In this document: in pieces, positions 1 to 9,125 of the stretch | Layout of the letters: the number at the start of each line of letters is the position of its first letter | Position numbering within the stretch: the stretch's first letter is position 1 | Origin: Colwellia hornerae | GTDB lineage: Bacteria > Pseudomonadota > Gammaproteobacteria > Enterobacterales > Alteromonadaceae | Direction: 5' to 3' | NCBI RefSeq assembly: GCF_007954355.1 | Contig: NZ_VOLR01000034.1 | Location: forward strand, 1 to 35,506 | Length of the DNA: 35,506 nt | Position numbers and translations under genes: made by a program | Notes under the pieces: generated by a model | The model's input: only the letters and a program-made list of their open reading frames with translations | What the model was told of the DNA's origin: nothing | The model's database searches: none

Positions 1-491
1 AGGGAATTGAATCGCTAGATAAAGTGATAAAAAAGGCTTACAAAGCGCAAGATGACAAAGTTATTTTTGATAGCCTTCCTGGTGCAGGACCGCAATTGTC
101 ACCACGATTATTAGTCGCCTTTGGCAGTAACAGAGACCGTTACAATGATGCATCTGAGTTGCAAAAATACGCAGGTATTGCACCGGTCATTGAACGAAGT
201 GGCAAGAAAACATGGACACATTGGCGATACAGTTGCCCAACGTTTTTAAGACAAACCTTTGTGGAATGGGCAGGTTTTTCGATACGTTATTCGTTTTGGG
301 CAAAGGCCTATTACGAGCAACAAAAAAGCAAAGGAAAGCCACATAATAGTATTATAAGGTCGCTCGCTTTCAAGTGGATTAGGATCGTATTTAGGTGCTG
401 GAAAACTAATACGCCATACGATGAGTCAAAATACTTAGAGGCCCTAAAGCGAAGAGGCTCGCCACTGTTAAAGTTTGCCGTAAATAGCTAA
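1..491 (+). CDS. IS110-family transposase, C-terminal part (partial at left edge)
   Basis: The reading frame is open to the left edge, so this is the end of a longer gene. A GTG at 24 is probably internal rather than the true start. The visible part matches the C-terminal Transposase_20 domain of IS110/IS1111 elements: LPGAGPQLSPRLLVAFGS, then KYAGIAPVIERSGKK, then an aromatic- and basic-rich tail ending SPLLKFAVNS. In this family the N-terminal RuvC-like DEDD domain (off the window) works with a C-terminal serine domain. The Ser of the RSG motif is probably the catalytic serine, by analogy with IS621; that is inference. The tail looks complete. Only about 20 bases separate its stop from the stop of the convergent gene, so the element's right end must be very short or lie inside that gene. 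Whether the element is intact cannot be judged here. Confidence 0.88.
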   Translation, partial: GIESLDKVIKKAYKAQDDKVIFDSLPGAGPQLSPRLLVAFGSNRDRYNDASELQKYAGIAPVIERSGKKTWTHWRYSCPTFLRQTFVEWAGFSIRYSFWAKAYYEQQKSKGKPHNSIIRSLAFKWIRIVFRCWKTNTPYDESKYLEALKRRGSPLLKFAVNS

Positions 492-511
492 TTTAAACTT
501 GTTGTCCACCT
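1..511 (+). mobile_element. Right part of an IS110-family insertion sequence; right boundary undefined
   Basis: Defined only by the transposase fragment. IS110 elements lack conventional long terminal inverted repeats, and none is visible between the transposase stop at 491 and the convergent gene stop at 511. The end at 511 is therefore a guess. In the IS110 subgroup the bridge-RNA region lies upstream of the transposase, and in the IS1111 subgroup downstream. The short downstream space favours an IS110-type arrangement, or a truncated element. Confidence 0.5.
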
Positions 512-3500
512 CAGGGCGTGTTGTTAACTTGTATCTCGATAGCGTCAGCGTGCAAGTATTGTTCGATTTTAGCACCTTCAACTGGCTTACTGTATAAGTA
601 GCCTTGAATGAGGTGACAGTGTTTTTCACCTAAAAATTTCAGTTGTATTTCATTTTCGACCCCTTCTGCAATACAAATCATTTTCAAATTTTTTGCCAAC
701 ACTAAAGTAGCGGCAACAATAGCCTCATCAGCAGAGTTAATGCCTATGCCCGAAATAAAGCTCCGGTCAATTTTTAATATTTTTAAAGGCAGTTTTTTTA
801 AATAAGACAATGATGAGTAACCGGTACCAAAATCATCTAAGGCAAGTACCACACCTAATTGATCAAGCGCTGTCATGGTAGCAATAGCTTTATCTGGATC
901 AGAAATAAGCATGCTTTCAGTCACTTCAAATTTAAGCGCTTCTGGGGGTAAATCATGTGCTTTTAAAATACTTTTTAAATAAGGTATTAAATTGTCTTCA
1001 AGAAAATGCTGAACAGATAAATTAATAGATAAATAAATCTCAGGGCGGATCGCTCGCCATTTTTTCAAATCGATGACACCACGTAAAATAGCCGCTTCGG
1101 TCATGGGAATGATCAAACCTAAATCTTCTGACAGTGGAATAAAATCATCGGGTGGAATTAACTGCTCGCCACTTTGCCAACGTAATAATAATTCGACACC
1201 AACCGCCTTGCCTGCATATGAGTCAACAATAGGCTGGTAATGATTAATAAACTCACTATTTTCAAAAGCGAGTTTAAGTGCTGATTCAGCACGTAACCGT
1301 TCACTAGCTTCAACATTCATACGCGGTGTATAAAATTGAAAGGTATTACGGCCAAGTTGCTTAGAATGATACATAGCGACATCGGCATGGCGAAGCAACT
1401 CATCACTATCTTTCGCATCTTCAGGAAAAAGTGCAATACCAATGCTAGCACCAACACTGATAGTGTTACCGTTTAATACGACCGGCTCACCAACGGCAGT
1501 AATCACTTTCTGTGCAATACGACCTAGCTGACCATGGCCACGAAAAGACTCCAAAAGAACGACAAATTCATCACCACCAATACGAGCAATTGTATCATCA
1601 ACTCTAAGAACAGCTTTTAAGCGTTTAGTGACTTCTTGTAAGAGTAAATCGCCACAGTCATGCCCCAATGAGTCATTAACTTGTTTAAATCGGTCTAGGT
1701 CAATAAAAAACAAGGCGATGGTTTGTGACATCCGCGCAGAATAGTCCATCGCATGCTTAATACGGTCGAGCAGTAGTGTCCGATTAGGTAAGTCTGTTAA
1801 ATGATCATAATTGGCTAAATAGCGCAGCTCTTTTTCTGCATGCTTTTGCGCGCTTATATCGGTAAAAATACAGACAAAGTAAATACTATTGGTTGACTCA
1901 TTTAGACTGGCACTGACCGTTAAAATAACATGGAATTCTTCGCCAGTTTTTGTTTTTATTAGCTCTTCGCCTCGCCAGTCATCACCCGACTTTAAATCAG
2001 TAAATAAGCTCTGATAAAAATCAAAACGCTCGTCGGTTAGGCCAAACACCTTGGCATCAAAAGCAAATTCTTCTTCGCGCCAAGCAAAGGCCTGTTGTAA
2101 TGATTCGTTAGCAATAACACGACTAAAATTATCACTAATAATTAACACCCAATCTTTAGTTTTCTTAAATGCTTCACCATAAAAGTGAGCGCGTTCGGCA
2201 TCAGCTAATGACTGGGTAATATTGGTGTATGCTCCGGTTATTCGGGTTGGCTTCCCTTGTATATCAGTGGCAACAATTTTTCCCAGGTCCTTAAACCACA
2301 ACCACTGTCCGCTAGCTGTTTTCATTCGATAACTGCATGAAAAGCTGGTTTTATCATCTGCGGCGGCCAAAAACGTTAGCCAACGCGAATGAAACAGTTC
2401 ACGTTCATCTATATGAATCAAGGCTAAATGTTCCACAAAGCGATAAGAATACTTGAACTCGCTATAGCCTAGCTCTTCAGAGGCTCGTTTAGCGAACATT
2501 AAGTTATTAGCGCTTTGCCAGTCCCACACTTCACTATTACTGCCGGTTAATGCCAACTGTAAGCGGTTCTCTCGGTATTTTACTTCTTCGTGGGCGGCCA
2601 TTAATAAACGCGTATTTTTCTGACGTTTAGCATAGCCAATAATCAATAAAGCGAGTAAAAGTACGCCATAAACTAAATAAGCTAAAGGTGATGACCAAGG
2701 CGCATAGTCAACGGTAAAATTAATAATAAAAGCATCAGAAAATTCTTTAGTTTCAGCTGACTGAATACGCACCTCAAGCGAATGAGAACCTGACGGTAAA
2801 CTTGGAAAAGTGATATGATTTTCATGAGTTAACGGATAATTGATCTTATCAACACCTTGCAACTTATATTCGAACAAAATGTTCTTCATATTACGATACG
2901 TTAATGGCGAAAAATCAATACGAATACCTACATCATCATACTGTAACGCTATGGTATCGCCGTTGCTCAACAAAAAGGGTAAAGCTAATTTGCGCGATAA
3001 AACATTAATATGGGTGGCATGAACACTCAGTTGCTTATCATCATGCTTTGCCTTTAAGGCAAGTGGATCAAAAATACTCAAGCCATTCATCGCACCGTAA
3101 ACAAAGGTGTGATTATACCTCTCAAAAAAAGCACCGCCGTTGAACTCTCTACCGACTAAACCATCACTAATACCAAAGTTGCGAATATGCTCGGTGTTAT
3201 TATCCCGCATATAAATACCGTTGTGACTTGAGTACCAAAGGTCACCTTCAGGGTCAACCAATAAGCCATAAATATGATTTCCTACCTCTGAATTATCTTT
3301 GTGATAGAAATATTTTTGTTCAAAGGTTTTACTGTCTAAACCCACCAAGCCTTTGCCAGAAAAACTAAACCACAGCAGACCTTTTTTATCAAAGACTAAA
3401 CTCTCTACAAATATCCACTCGGTTTCCTTAGTAGTAGGATGTTGATATATCTGGGTACTGGTGCGTGTTTCCAGATCAAAAAACCATAATGAATCATTGG

Positions 3501-5091
3501 TCGCAAAAAGCATTTTTTCACTATCGGGTATATAACCCAAAATACTAAAAATTTTATCTTCCGCGATACTTATGCTCATTTCATCAAGGGGATCAATGAT
3601 CCCTGTTACTAATGAAATACGATTAACTCCTTTTTCAGTAATACTCCATAAGGTGTTATGTCGATCATAAAAGAAAGAATACTGATTTAATGACAGTAGT
3701 GCGTTAACTTGCTCGTTATAGGGAATATCAATGAGCTTTCGGGTCGCTATATCAAATAACTGCACACCTGTTTGGGTAGCAAGCCACAAACGTTGCTGCA
3801 AATCTTGAAAAATCGACCTGATATTACCGGCATGAAAAGTACTTTTGGGGTTGTTTTTTGTTAAGTAGTGCTGCACTGTATCGTCGCGGGTATCGAGTAA
3901 GTTAAGACCATTCCTTGTGGCCACCCATAATTGTTCAGGGTCGTTTCGTCGAGCAGCGACAGCCCAGATAACATTATCGGTCAAACTTTTTTCGCTACCT
4001 TTTTTAAAGCCATAATTGGTAACTAAACTCAGCTTAGGATCCCATCTGTAAAGCCCTGTTGACCTTGAACCTAGCCAAAATGAACCTTGTTTATCTTTCA
4101 AAATAGCAACAACATCATTACTTTTAATATGATCAAAAAAGTCATTAAACGAAAAAAGAAATTCTGTGGTATCGGTATTGATATCAATAACCGACAGCCC
4201 TAAATGACTGCCCTGATATAAGTTATCGCCATCACCATATAACTGCCAACTCGATACGGCGTCAGTAATCACCTTATATGCAGGTAATTGAAAGTCATTG
4301 GCCAAATAATCATTAATATGGGTCACTGGCAGACTATATACGCCATGATGCGTCCCCAAATAAAGCTGATTATTTGCAGCAATATGTAGGTTGTATACTG
4401 CATTAGCTCCAACATTACTAAAATTGTCAGAGGTGATTTCTGTCACTACAACAGCAGGTAGTTTTTTCCATGTGTGGTTTTTTATATCGAACGCAAAAGT
4501 ACCAAGACGCGTCGCAATATATAGAATATCTTGATGTAACAATATTTCAAAAATATTAGTGATACCAGGCAGTTCCGCTGATAAATCTAATACTCGCGTA
4601 CTTTTTTGAGACACTTTATTATATAAAAGGATGGTTTTTGCACTGGCAATAAAAAAGTCATTGTTATCACCTTGCACCACATCGACAATATAATAATCTT
4701 TATTCTCGGGGTCTGTTGCCAGAATTTTTTGATAGGTATCTGTTTTTTTATTGTAGGTAACGAGTCCTTTGTCAACGATATTAAACCAAAGTAACTTTTC
4801 TTTATCTTGAGTAATTTGGAAAACTTCATAGTTATCAAAGTCATTATCAGGCCCAGCTAAACTGCGAAAAGTATAACCGTCATACATATTCAGCCCATTT
4901 TCAGTACCTATCCAGATAAATCCTTCATCATCTTGAAAGATCGTTTTAACTGAACCTTGAGACAAGCCATGTTCAACCGATAAGTTTTCTAAATATAAAT
5001 TATTGACCTCTGCCAGTGTCATTTTGGTAAAAAACAGAGCAAACAATAACAAAAGTGAATAGATGAAATTCACAGTTACAAAACGAAACAT
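511..5091 (-). CDS. Membrane sensor with beta-propeller, Y_Y_Y, PAS-PAS, GGDEF and EAL domains
   Basis: A 1526-residue bifunctional cyclic di-GMP enzyme candidate. Order: signal peptide (about 1-27); periplasmic Reg_prop-type propeller repeats (about 30-690, many units of the WIGTENGL/WLGSRSTGL kind); Y_Y_Y-like domain (about 735-795); one transmembrane helix (about 802-821); two PAS domains (about 845-960 and 972-1080); GGDEF domain (about 1090-1250); EAL domain (about 1280-1510). The cyclase motif GGDEF (1172-1176) is intact and RVDD sits five residues before it, matching an inhibitory I-site. The EAL domain keeps ELLLRW, the NLS motif, ESML, DDFGTG and KIDRSF, so it may be an active phosphodiesterase. 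Known propeller/Y_Y_Y sensors usually end in a histidine kinase; no HisKA or HATPase is visible. A good ribosome site (GAGGTGAT) precedes the ATG at 5091. The periplasmic ligand is unknown; polysaccharide fragments are typical for this fold. Confidence 0.93.
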   Translation of the reverse strand: MFRFVTVNFIYSLLLLFALFFTKMTLAEVNNLYLENLSVEHGLSQGSVKTIFQDDEGFIWIGTENGLNMYDGYTFRSLAGPDNDFDNYEVFQITQDKEKLLWFNIVDKGLVTYNKKTDTYQKILATDPENKDYYIVDVVQGDNNDFFIASAKTILLYNKVSQKSTRVLDLSAELPGITNIFEILLHQDILYIATRLGTFAFDIKNHTWKKLPAVVVTEITSDNFSNVGANAVYNLHIAANNQLYLGTHHGVYSLPVTHINDYLANDFQLPAYKVITDAVSSWQLYGDGDNLYQGSHLGLSVIDINTDTTEFLFSFNDFFDHIKSNDVVAILKDKQGSFWLGSRSTGLYRWDPKLSLVTNYGFKKGSEKSLTDNVIWAVAARRNDPEQLWVATRNGLNLLDTRDDTVQHYLTKNNPKSTFHAGNIRSIFQDLQQRLWLATQTGVQLFDIATRKLIDIPYNEQVNALLSLNQYSFFYDRHNTLWSITEKGVNRISLVTGIIDPLDEMSISIAEDKIFSILGYIPDSEKMLFATNDSLWFFDLETRTSTQIYQHPTTKETEWIFVESLVFDKKGLLWFSFSGKGLVGLDSKTFEQKYFYHKDNSEVGNHIYGLLVDPEGDLWYSSHNGIYMRDNNTEHIRNFGISDGLVGREFNGGAFFERYNHTFVYGAMNGLSIFDPLALKAKHDDKQLSVHATHINVLSRKLALPFLLSNGDTIALQYDDVGIRIDFSPLTYRNMKNILFEYKLQGVDKINYPLTHENHITFPSLPSGSHSLEVRIQSAETKEFSDAFIINFTVDYAPWSSPLAYLVYGVLLLALLIIGYAKRQKNTRLLMAAHEEVKYRENRLQLALTGSNSEVWDWQSANNLMFAKRASEELGYSEFKYSYRFVEHLALIHIDERELFHSRWLTFLAAADDKTSFSCSYRMKTASGQWLWFKDLGKIVATDIQGKPTRITGAYTNITQSLADAERAHFYGEAFKKTKDWVLIISDNFSRVIANESLQQAFAWREEEFAFDAKVFGLTDERFDFYQSLFTDLKSGDDWRGEELIKTKTGEEFHVILTVSASLNESTNSIYFVCIFTDISAQKHAEKELRYLANYDHLTDLPNRTLLLDRIKHAMDYSARMSQTIALFFIDLDRFKQVNDSLGHDCGDLLLQEVTKRLKAVLRVDDTIARIGGDEFVVLLESFRGHGQLGRIAQKVITAVGEPVVLNGNTISVGASIGIALFPEDAKDSDELLRHADVAMYHSKQLGRNTFQFYTPRMNVEASERLRAESALKLAFENSEFINHYQPIVDSYAGKAVGVELLLRWQSGEQLIPPDDFIPLSEDLGLIIPMTEAAILRGVIDLKKWRAIRPEIYLSINLSVQHFLEDNLIPYLKSILKAHDLPPEALKFEVTESMLISDPDKAIATMTALDQLGVVLALDDFGTGYSSLSYLKKLPLKILKIDRSFISGIGINSADEAIVAATLVLAKNLKMICIAEGVENEIQLKFLGEKHCHLIQGYLYSKPVEGAKIEQYLHADAIEIQVNNTP

Positions 5092-5375
5092 ATCACCTCA
5101 AAAAGCTTATAAAGGAAAAAGATTTATAAAGAAGAACAAATAAACATTTTTAGTATAAGTAATATACCCATAAAATAAAATTTTATTGTCTCAAAGTTGT
5201 CAATATAACCGATAATAATAAAGATAAAACAGGGTATTAACATCTTTGGCCGCAACTATTTCTGTAAATCTAGTCGTTTTAATTAAAATAGATTGAAAAC
5301 AAAAAGCGCTACACCTTGAATATTTCCTATTAAGGTCTTACATCTACATCATCATTTAATAAAGAATACCGCATT

Positions 5376-7421
5376 ATGAGCAATCCATTATTAACCGCTG
5401 CAGATTTACCGCACTTTTCTCAAATTAAGCCTGAGCATATTAAGCCTGCTGTTGAGCACGCTGTCGCCGCATGTAAAAACGTGATTGCTAATGTGCTTAA
5501 AGAAAAAACCTTTACTTGGGCAAATTTAGTCATGCCTACCGATGAAGCCGACGATTCGTTAAGCAAGCTGTGGTCGCCGGTATCGCATATGAATTCGGTG
5601 GTTAATAGTGACGAATTACGTGACGCATACGAGTCATGTTTACCGCTATTATCTGAATACAGTACTTTTGTTGGCCAGCATCAAGGTTTATATCAAGCCT
5701 ACCAACAGTTTGCTAACAGTGACGAATATTCACAATTAAGTATTCCTCAAAAGAAAGTCATTGAGAATGCCTTGCGTGACTTTAAATTGTCAGGCATCGC
5801 ATTAAATGATAATGACAAAAAACGTTACGGTGAAATTGTTACCCGTTTATCGGAGTTAAGCTCAACATTTGGCAATAATGTACTCGATGCTACACACGCT
5901 TATAGCGTTAATATTACCGATAAAAATGAACTCGCTGGCTTACCTGACAGCGCTATAGAGGCTGCAGCAGAACTAGCAAAAGAACAAGAAAAACAAGGAT
6001 GGTTATTCACCTTAGACATCCCTAGTTATTTACCCGTTATGACTTATTGCAGCAATGCAAAATTACGTGAACAGCTCTATCGTGGTTTTGTTACCCGTGC
6101 TTCAGACCAAGGCCCAAATGCCGGCAAATTCGATAACAGCAATATCATGAACGAGTTATTAACACTTCGTCATGAATTGGCGCAGCTATTGTGTTTTAAT
6201 AACTTTGCTGAAAAATCTATTGCTACCAAAATGGCATCATCAACCACTGAAGTTTTAAACTTTCTAGAAAACCTGGCGGTAAAATCCAAGGTTCAAGGTC
6301 AACAAGACCTAGATGAAGTAAAAGCTTTCGCTGAAAAAGAATTTAACCAAACAAATCTACAAGCCTGGGATCTGCCTTACTATAGCGAAAAATTAAAACA
6401 AAGCCGTTATGCTATTTCAGACGAAGAATGTCGCCCTTATTTTCCAGAAGAAAAAGTTGTCGCTGGCTTATTTGAGGTTGTTCATCGTTTATTTGCCATG
6501 ACAATTAACCAAGTATCTAACATCGACACTTGGCACAAAGATGTGAAATTTTATGAAGTATACGATCGCGATAATAATTTGCGAGGCCGCTTTTATTTAG
6601 ATTTATACGCCCGCGCCCACAAACGTGGTGGCGCATGGATGGACGATTGTAAAAGTCGTCGTGAATTAGCCAATGGTGATATTCAATACCCAGTTGCCTA
6701 TCTAACCTGTAATTTTAATAAGCCTATTGGTAATAAGCCTGCGCTATTTACCCATGACGAAGTCGTTACTTTATTTCACGAATTTGGTCATGGCATTCAC
6801 CACATGCTGACACAAATTAACACCAGTGGCGTTTCGGGTATCGACGGTGTGCCATGGGATGCGGTCGAGCTGCCTAGCCAGTTTTTAGAAAACTGGTGCT
6901 GGCAACCCGAGGCATTAGCCTTTATCTCTGGACACTACCAAACAGGCGAACCGCTACCCCAAGTAATGCTGGAGAAAATGTTAGCGGCAAAAAATTATCA
7001 ATCTGCGATGCAAATGTTACGTCAATTAGAATTCAGTATTTTTGATTTTAAAATGCATAAAGATTATCAACCTGCACAAGATAACGCTGAGTATATTCAA
7101 CAAACATTAAATCAAGTGCGTGAAGAATATTCAGTATTGAAAGCCGCCGACTTTAATCGCTTTCAACACGGCTTTGGTCATATTTTTGGTGGCGGTTACT
7201 CAGCCGGTTACTACAGTTACAAATGGGCAGAAGTATTATCTGCCGATGCCTTTAGTCGTTTTGAGGAAGAAGGCATTTTTAACCCACAAGTTGGCCATGA
7301 CTTCTTAACTAATATATTAGAAAAAGGCGGTTCTCAAGAACCCAGTGTTTTATTTAAAGCCTTTCGTGGCCGTGAACCTGAGATTGATGCTTTGCTCAGA
7401 CATTGTGGTATTGAAGGATAA
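5376..7421 (+). CDS. prlC: Oligopeptidase A (M3 family zinc metallopeptidase)
   Basis: A 681-residue protein, the normal size for PrlC/OpdA. The zinc motif HEFGH (His468, Glu469, His472) is present, and Glu498 in VELPSQ is the expected third ligand. The downstream GHIFGGGYSAGYYSYKWAEV segment is typical of M3 substrate-binding regions. The family cleaves short peptides in the cytoplasm, including cleaved signal peptides. No signal peptide is seen. It starts a plus-strand run with a Tag-like glycosylase and rsmJ; the prlC-rsmJ association is also known in E. coli, here with one extra gene between them. The ribosome binding site is weak. Confidence 0.96.
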   Translation: MSNPLLTAADLPHFSQIKPEHIKPAVEHAVAACKNVIANVLKEKTFTWANLVMPTDEADDSLSKLWSPVSHMNSVVNSDELRDAYESCLPLLSEYSTFVGQHQGLYQAYQQFANSDEYSQLSIPQKKVIENALRDFKLSGIALNDNDKKRYGEIVTRLSELSSTFGNNVLDATHAYSVNITDKNELAGLPDSAIEAAAELAKEQEKQGWLFTLDIPSYLPVMTYCSNAKLREQLYRGFVTRASDQGPNAGKFDNSNIMNELLTLRHELAQLLCFNNFAEKSIATKMASSTTEVLNFLENLAVKSKVQGQQDLDEVKAFAEKEFNQTNLQAWDLPYYSEKLKQSRYAISDEECRPYFPEEKVVAGLFEVVHRLFAMTINQVSNIDTWHKDVKFYEVYDRDNNLRGRFYLDLYARAHKRGGAWMDDCKSRRELANGDIQYPVAYLTCNFNKPIGNKPALFTHDEVVTLFHEFGHGIHHMLTQINTSGVSGIDGVPWDAVELPSQFLENWCWQPEALAFISGHYQTGEPLPQVMLEKMLAAKNYQSAMQMLRQLEFSIFDFKMHKDYQPAQDNAEYIQQTLNQVREEYSVLKAADFNRFQHGFGHIFGGGYSAGYYSYKWAEVLSADAFSRFEEEGIFNPQVGHDFLTNILEKGGSQEPSVLFKAFRGREPEIDALLRHCGIEG

Positions 7422-7437
7422 TGAGTGGCCCTAAATA

Positions 7438-8145
7438 ATGGAAAAATTTGACTCACTTTATCAACGCGCCGCTGAACGTAAAGGTGGTGCGGCTATACTC
7501 AACCTCTTATTAGGTGACAACCAACAAGATCATTTAGTTGCCAAGTTAGGAGATGATAGAATTTTATCGGCCTTTAGCAAAAAGATCTTTCAAAGTGGCT
7601 TTGTCTGGCGTGTGGTAGAAAACAAATGGCCAAACTTTGAAGAGATGTTTTTTAATTTTGATCTCGCTAAAGTGTTAATGATGCCCGAAGAAATGCAAGA
7701 ACGAAAAGCTGCGGATGCGCGAATCATTCGTAACTTTAATAAAGTAAAAACGATCCAAGCTAATGCCCATATGATGTTTGATGAAATACATAGTGATAAT
7801 AGCCAGCACGATAGTTTTGCTAAATTTATTGCGGCATGGCCAAGCAATGACATGATAGGTTTATGGGATTACTTAAAGAAAAAAGGTCAACGTTTAGGTG
7901 GTAACACCGGCCCTTATGCCCTACGTGCTATCGGTAAAGATACCTTTCTACTTACCCGTGATATTGAAGCTTATTTTCGGGCAAATAAAATAATTGATGG
8001 CGGTATTCAAAGTAAAAAAAGTTTACTCGCCATTCAAAACACTTTTAACCAGTGGCAAAATGAGAGTGATTTATCACTAACTCAGCTTAGCCGTTTAGTA
8101 GCGTTTGCAACCGGTGACAACCATATTCAAGTCGAGTTTGATTAA
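7438..8145 (+). CDS. Tag-like DNA-3-methyladenine glycosylase I family protein
   Basis: A 235-residue protein that aligns by eye with the Tag/Adenine_glyco fold. The best matching block runs from [17 protein letters not shown] through [12 protein letters not shown] to [19 protein letters not shown]. The second half keeps [16 protein letters not shown], comparable to the Tag KKRGFKFVG block. Tag removes 3-methyladenine from DNA in base-excision repair. This protein is longer than E. coli Tag (about 187 residues). It lacks the Cys/His residues that bind structural zinc in Tag, and the Glu of the Tag active-site helix seems to be replaced by Lys in my alignment. It may be a divergent subfamily with changed activity. 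It lies 16 bases after prlC, and its stop overlaps the rsmJ start as TAATG, so the three genes are probably co-transcribed. Confidence 0.8.
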   Translation: MEKFDSLYQRAAERKGGAAILNLLLGDNQQDHLVAKLGDDRILSAFSKKIFQSGFVWRVVENKWPNFEEMFFNFDLAKVLMMPEEMQERKAADARIIRNFNKVKTIQANAHMMFDEIHSDNSQHDSFAKFIAAWPSNDMIGLWDYLKKKGQRLGGNTGPYALRAIGKDTFLLTRDIEAYFRANKIIDGGIQSKKSLLAIQNTFNQWQNESDLSLTQLSRLVAFATGDNHIQVEFD

Positions 8146-8939
8146 TGGATATGTCTAGAATAGCGGTCGGTTACCTTGATAAAACCGATGTCAGTTTAGC
8201 GAAAAAAATTGCTCATAAATGGCAATTAGCATATATCGGTGACAGTGCTTCAGTTACTAAGCACCCAAACTTACTGTTTTTATTACAAGTCAACTTTCAA
8301 GAATTAGAACTGATTAAACTTGATGAGCCTAAATTGGGCGGAATTAAAGTAGACTTTGTTGATGGCGCGGTTGCGCACCGACGAAAATTTGGTGGTGGAC
8401 GCGGTCAAGATATAGCTAAAGCAATAGGGTTAAAACATGGCTTTACCCCGCATGTGCTTGATGCCACGGCAGGCTTAGGACGAGACTCTTTTGTACTGGC
8501 GACTTTAGGTTGTACAGTAACCATGAAAGAACGTATGCCTATCGTGGCGGCACTGCTAGAAAACGGCTTAGAGCGTGCTAAATTGAACAGTGAGGTTAGT
8601 GATATTGCCAGTCGCATGTCACTTGTTCATGCGGCAACGATTGAAGAGTTGGCATTCACTCAGCAACCCGATGTTATTTATCTCGACCCTATGTATCCGC
8701 ATCGCGAAAAATCTGCAGCAGTAAAAAAAGAAATGCGGGTATTTCAGTCACTGGTTGGTGAGGATTTAGACGCCGACGATTTACTTGAACCGGCATTAGC
8801 ATTAGCAAAATATCGAGTGGTTGTTAAACGCCCAAGTTACGCGCCACCTTTGAATGATAAAAAACCATCAACCAGTATTAAAATGAAAAAGAACCGCTTT
8901 GATGTTTATGTGAATCAGGCAATTCCTAAAAACAACTGA
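8145..8939 (+). CDS. rsmJ: 16S rRNA (guanine1516-N2)-methyltransferase
   Basis: A 264-residue member of the RsmJ/YhiQ (DUF548) family, which makes N2-methylguanosine at position 1516 of 16S rRNA using S-adenosylmethionine. The hallmark FGGGRGQD (82-89) is followed by the SAM-binding motif [12 protein letters not shown] (105-116) and the catalytic-type motif YLDPMYP (179-185). The C-terminal VVKRP...[16 protein letters not shown] is typical of the family. The ATG overlaps the previous stop (TAATG), which suggests translational coupling. MSR two codons later is an alternative start. Gene order with prlC supports the assignment. Confidence 0.95.
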   Translation: MDMSRIAVGYLDKTDVSLAKKIAHKWQLAYIGDSASVTKHPNLLFLLQVNFQELELIKLDEPKLGGIKVDFVDGAVAHRRKFGGGRGQDIAKAIGLKHGFTPHVLDATAGLGRDSFVLATLGCTVTMKERMPIVAALLENGLERAKLNSEVSDIASRMSLVHAATIEELAFTQQPDVIYLDPMYPHREKSAAVKKEMRVFQSLVGEDLDADDLLEPALALAKYRVVVKRPSYAPPLNDKKPSTSIKMKKNRFDVYVNQAIPKNN

Positions 8940-9125
8940 TAATTAGTGGTAAATACCCCCTCTAATAACAAAATAATTAGCGTCATCCTAAAATAAATTA
9001 GGGTGGCTACTCCAACTAATACTCTCTGCTGACATAGACTTGTCATAAAAAAGCAACTAAACCGTAACATAGATCAGTGAAAATCCGTCTTAATCTATTA
9101 AAGAATGACGCTTCAAGGATTGACC

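Noticed and set aside
511-5091. Hybrid histidine kinase reading of the propeller/Y_Y_Y protein
   Set aside because: No HisKA, HATPase or receiver domain; the C-terminus is clearly PAS-PAS-GGDEF-EAL.
5280-5375. Possible sigma-32 heat-shock promoter for prlC
   Set aside because: A TTGAAA is present, but there is no CCCCAT-type -10 element at the right distance.
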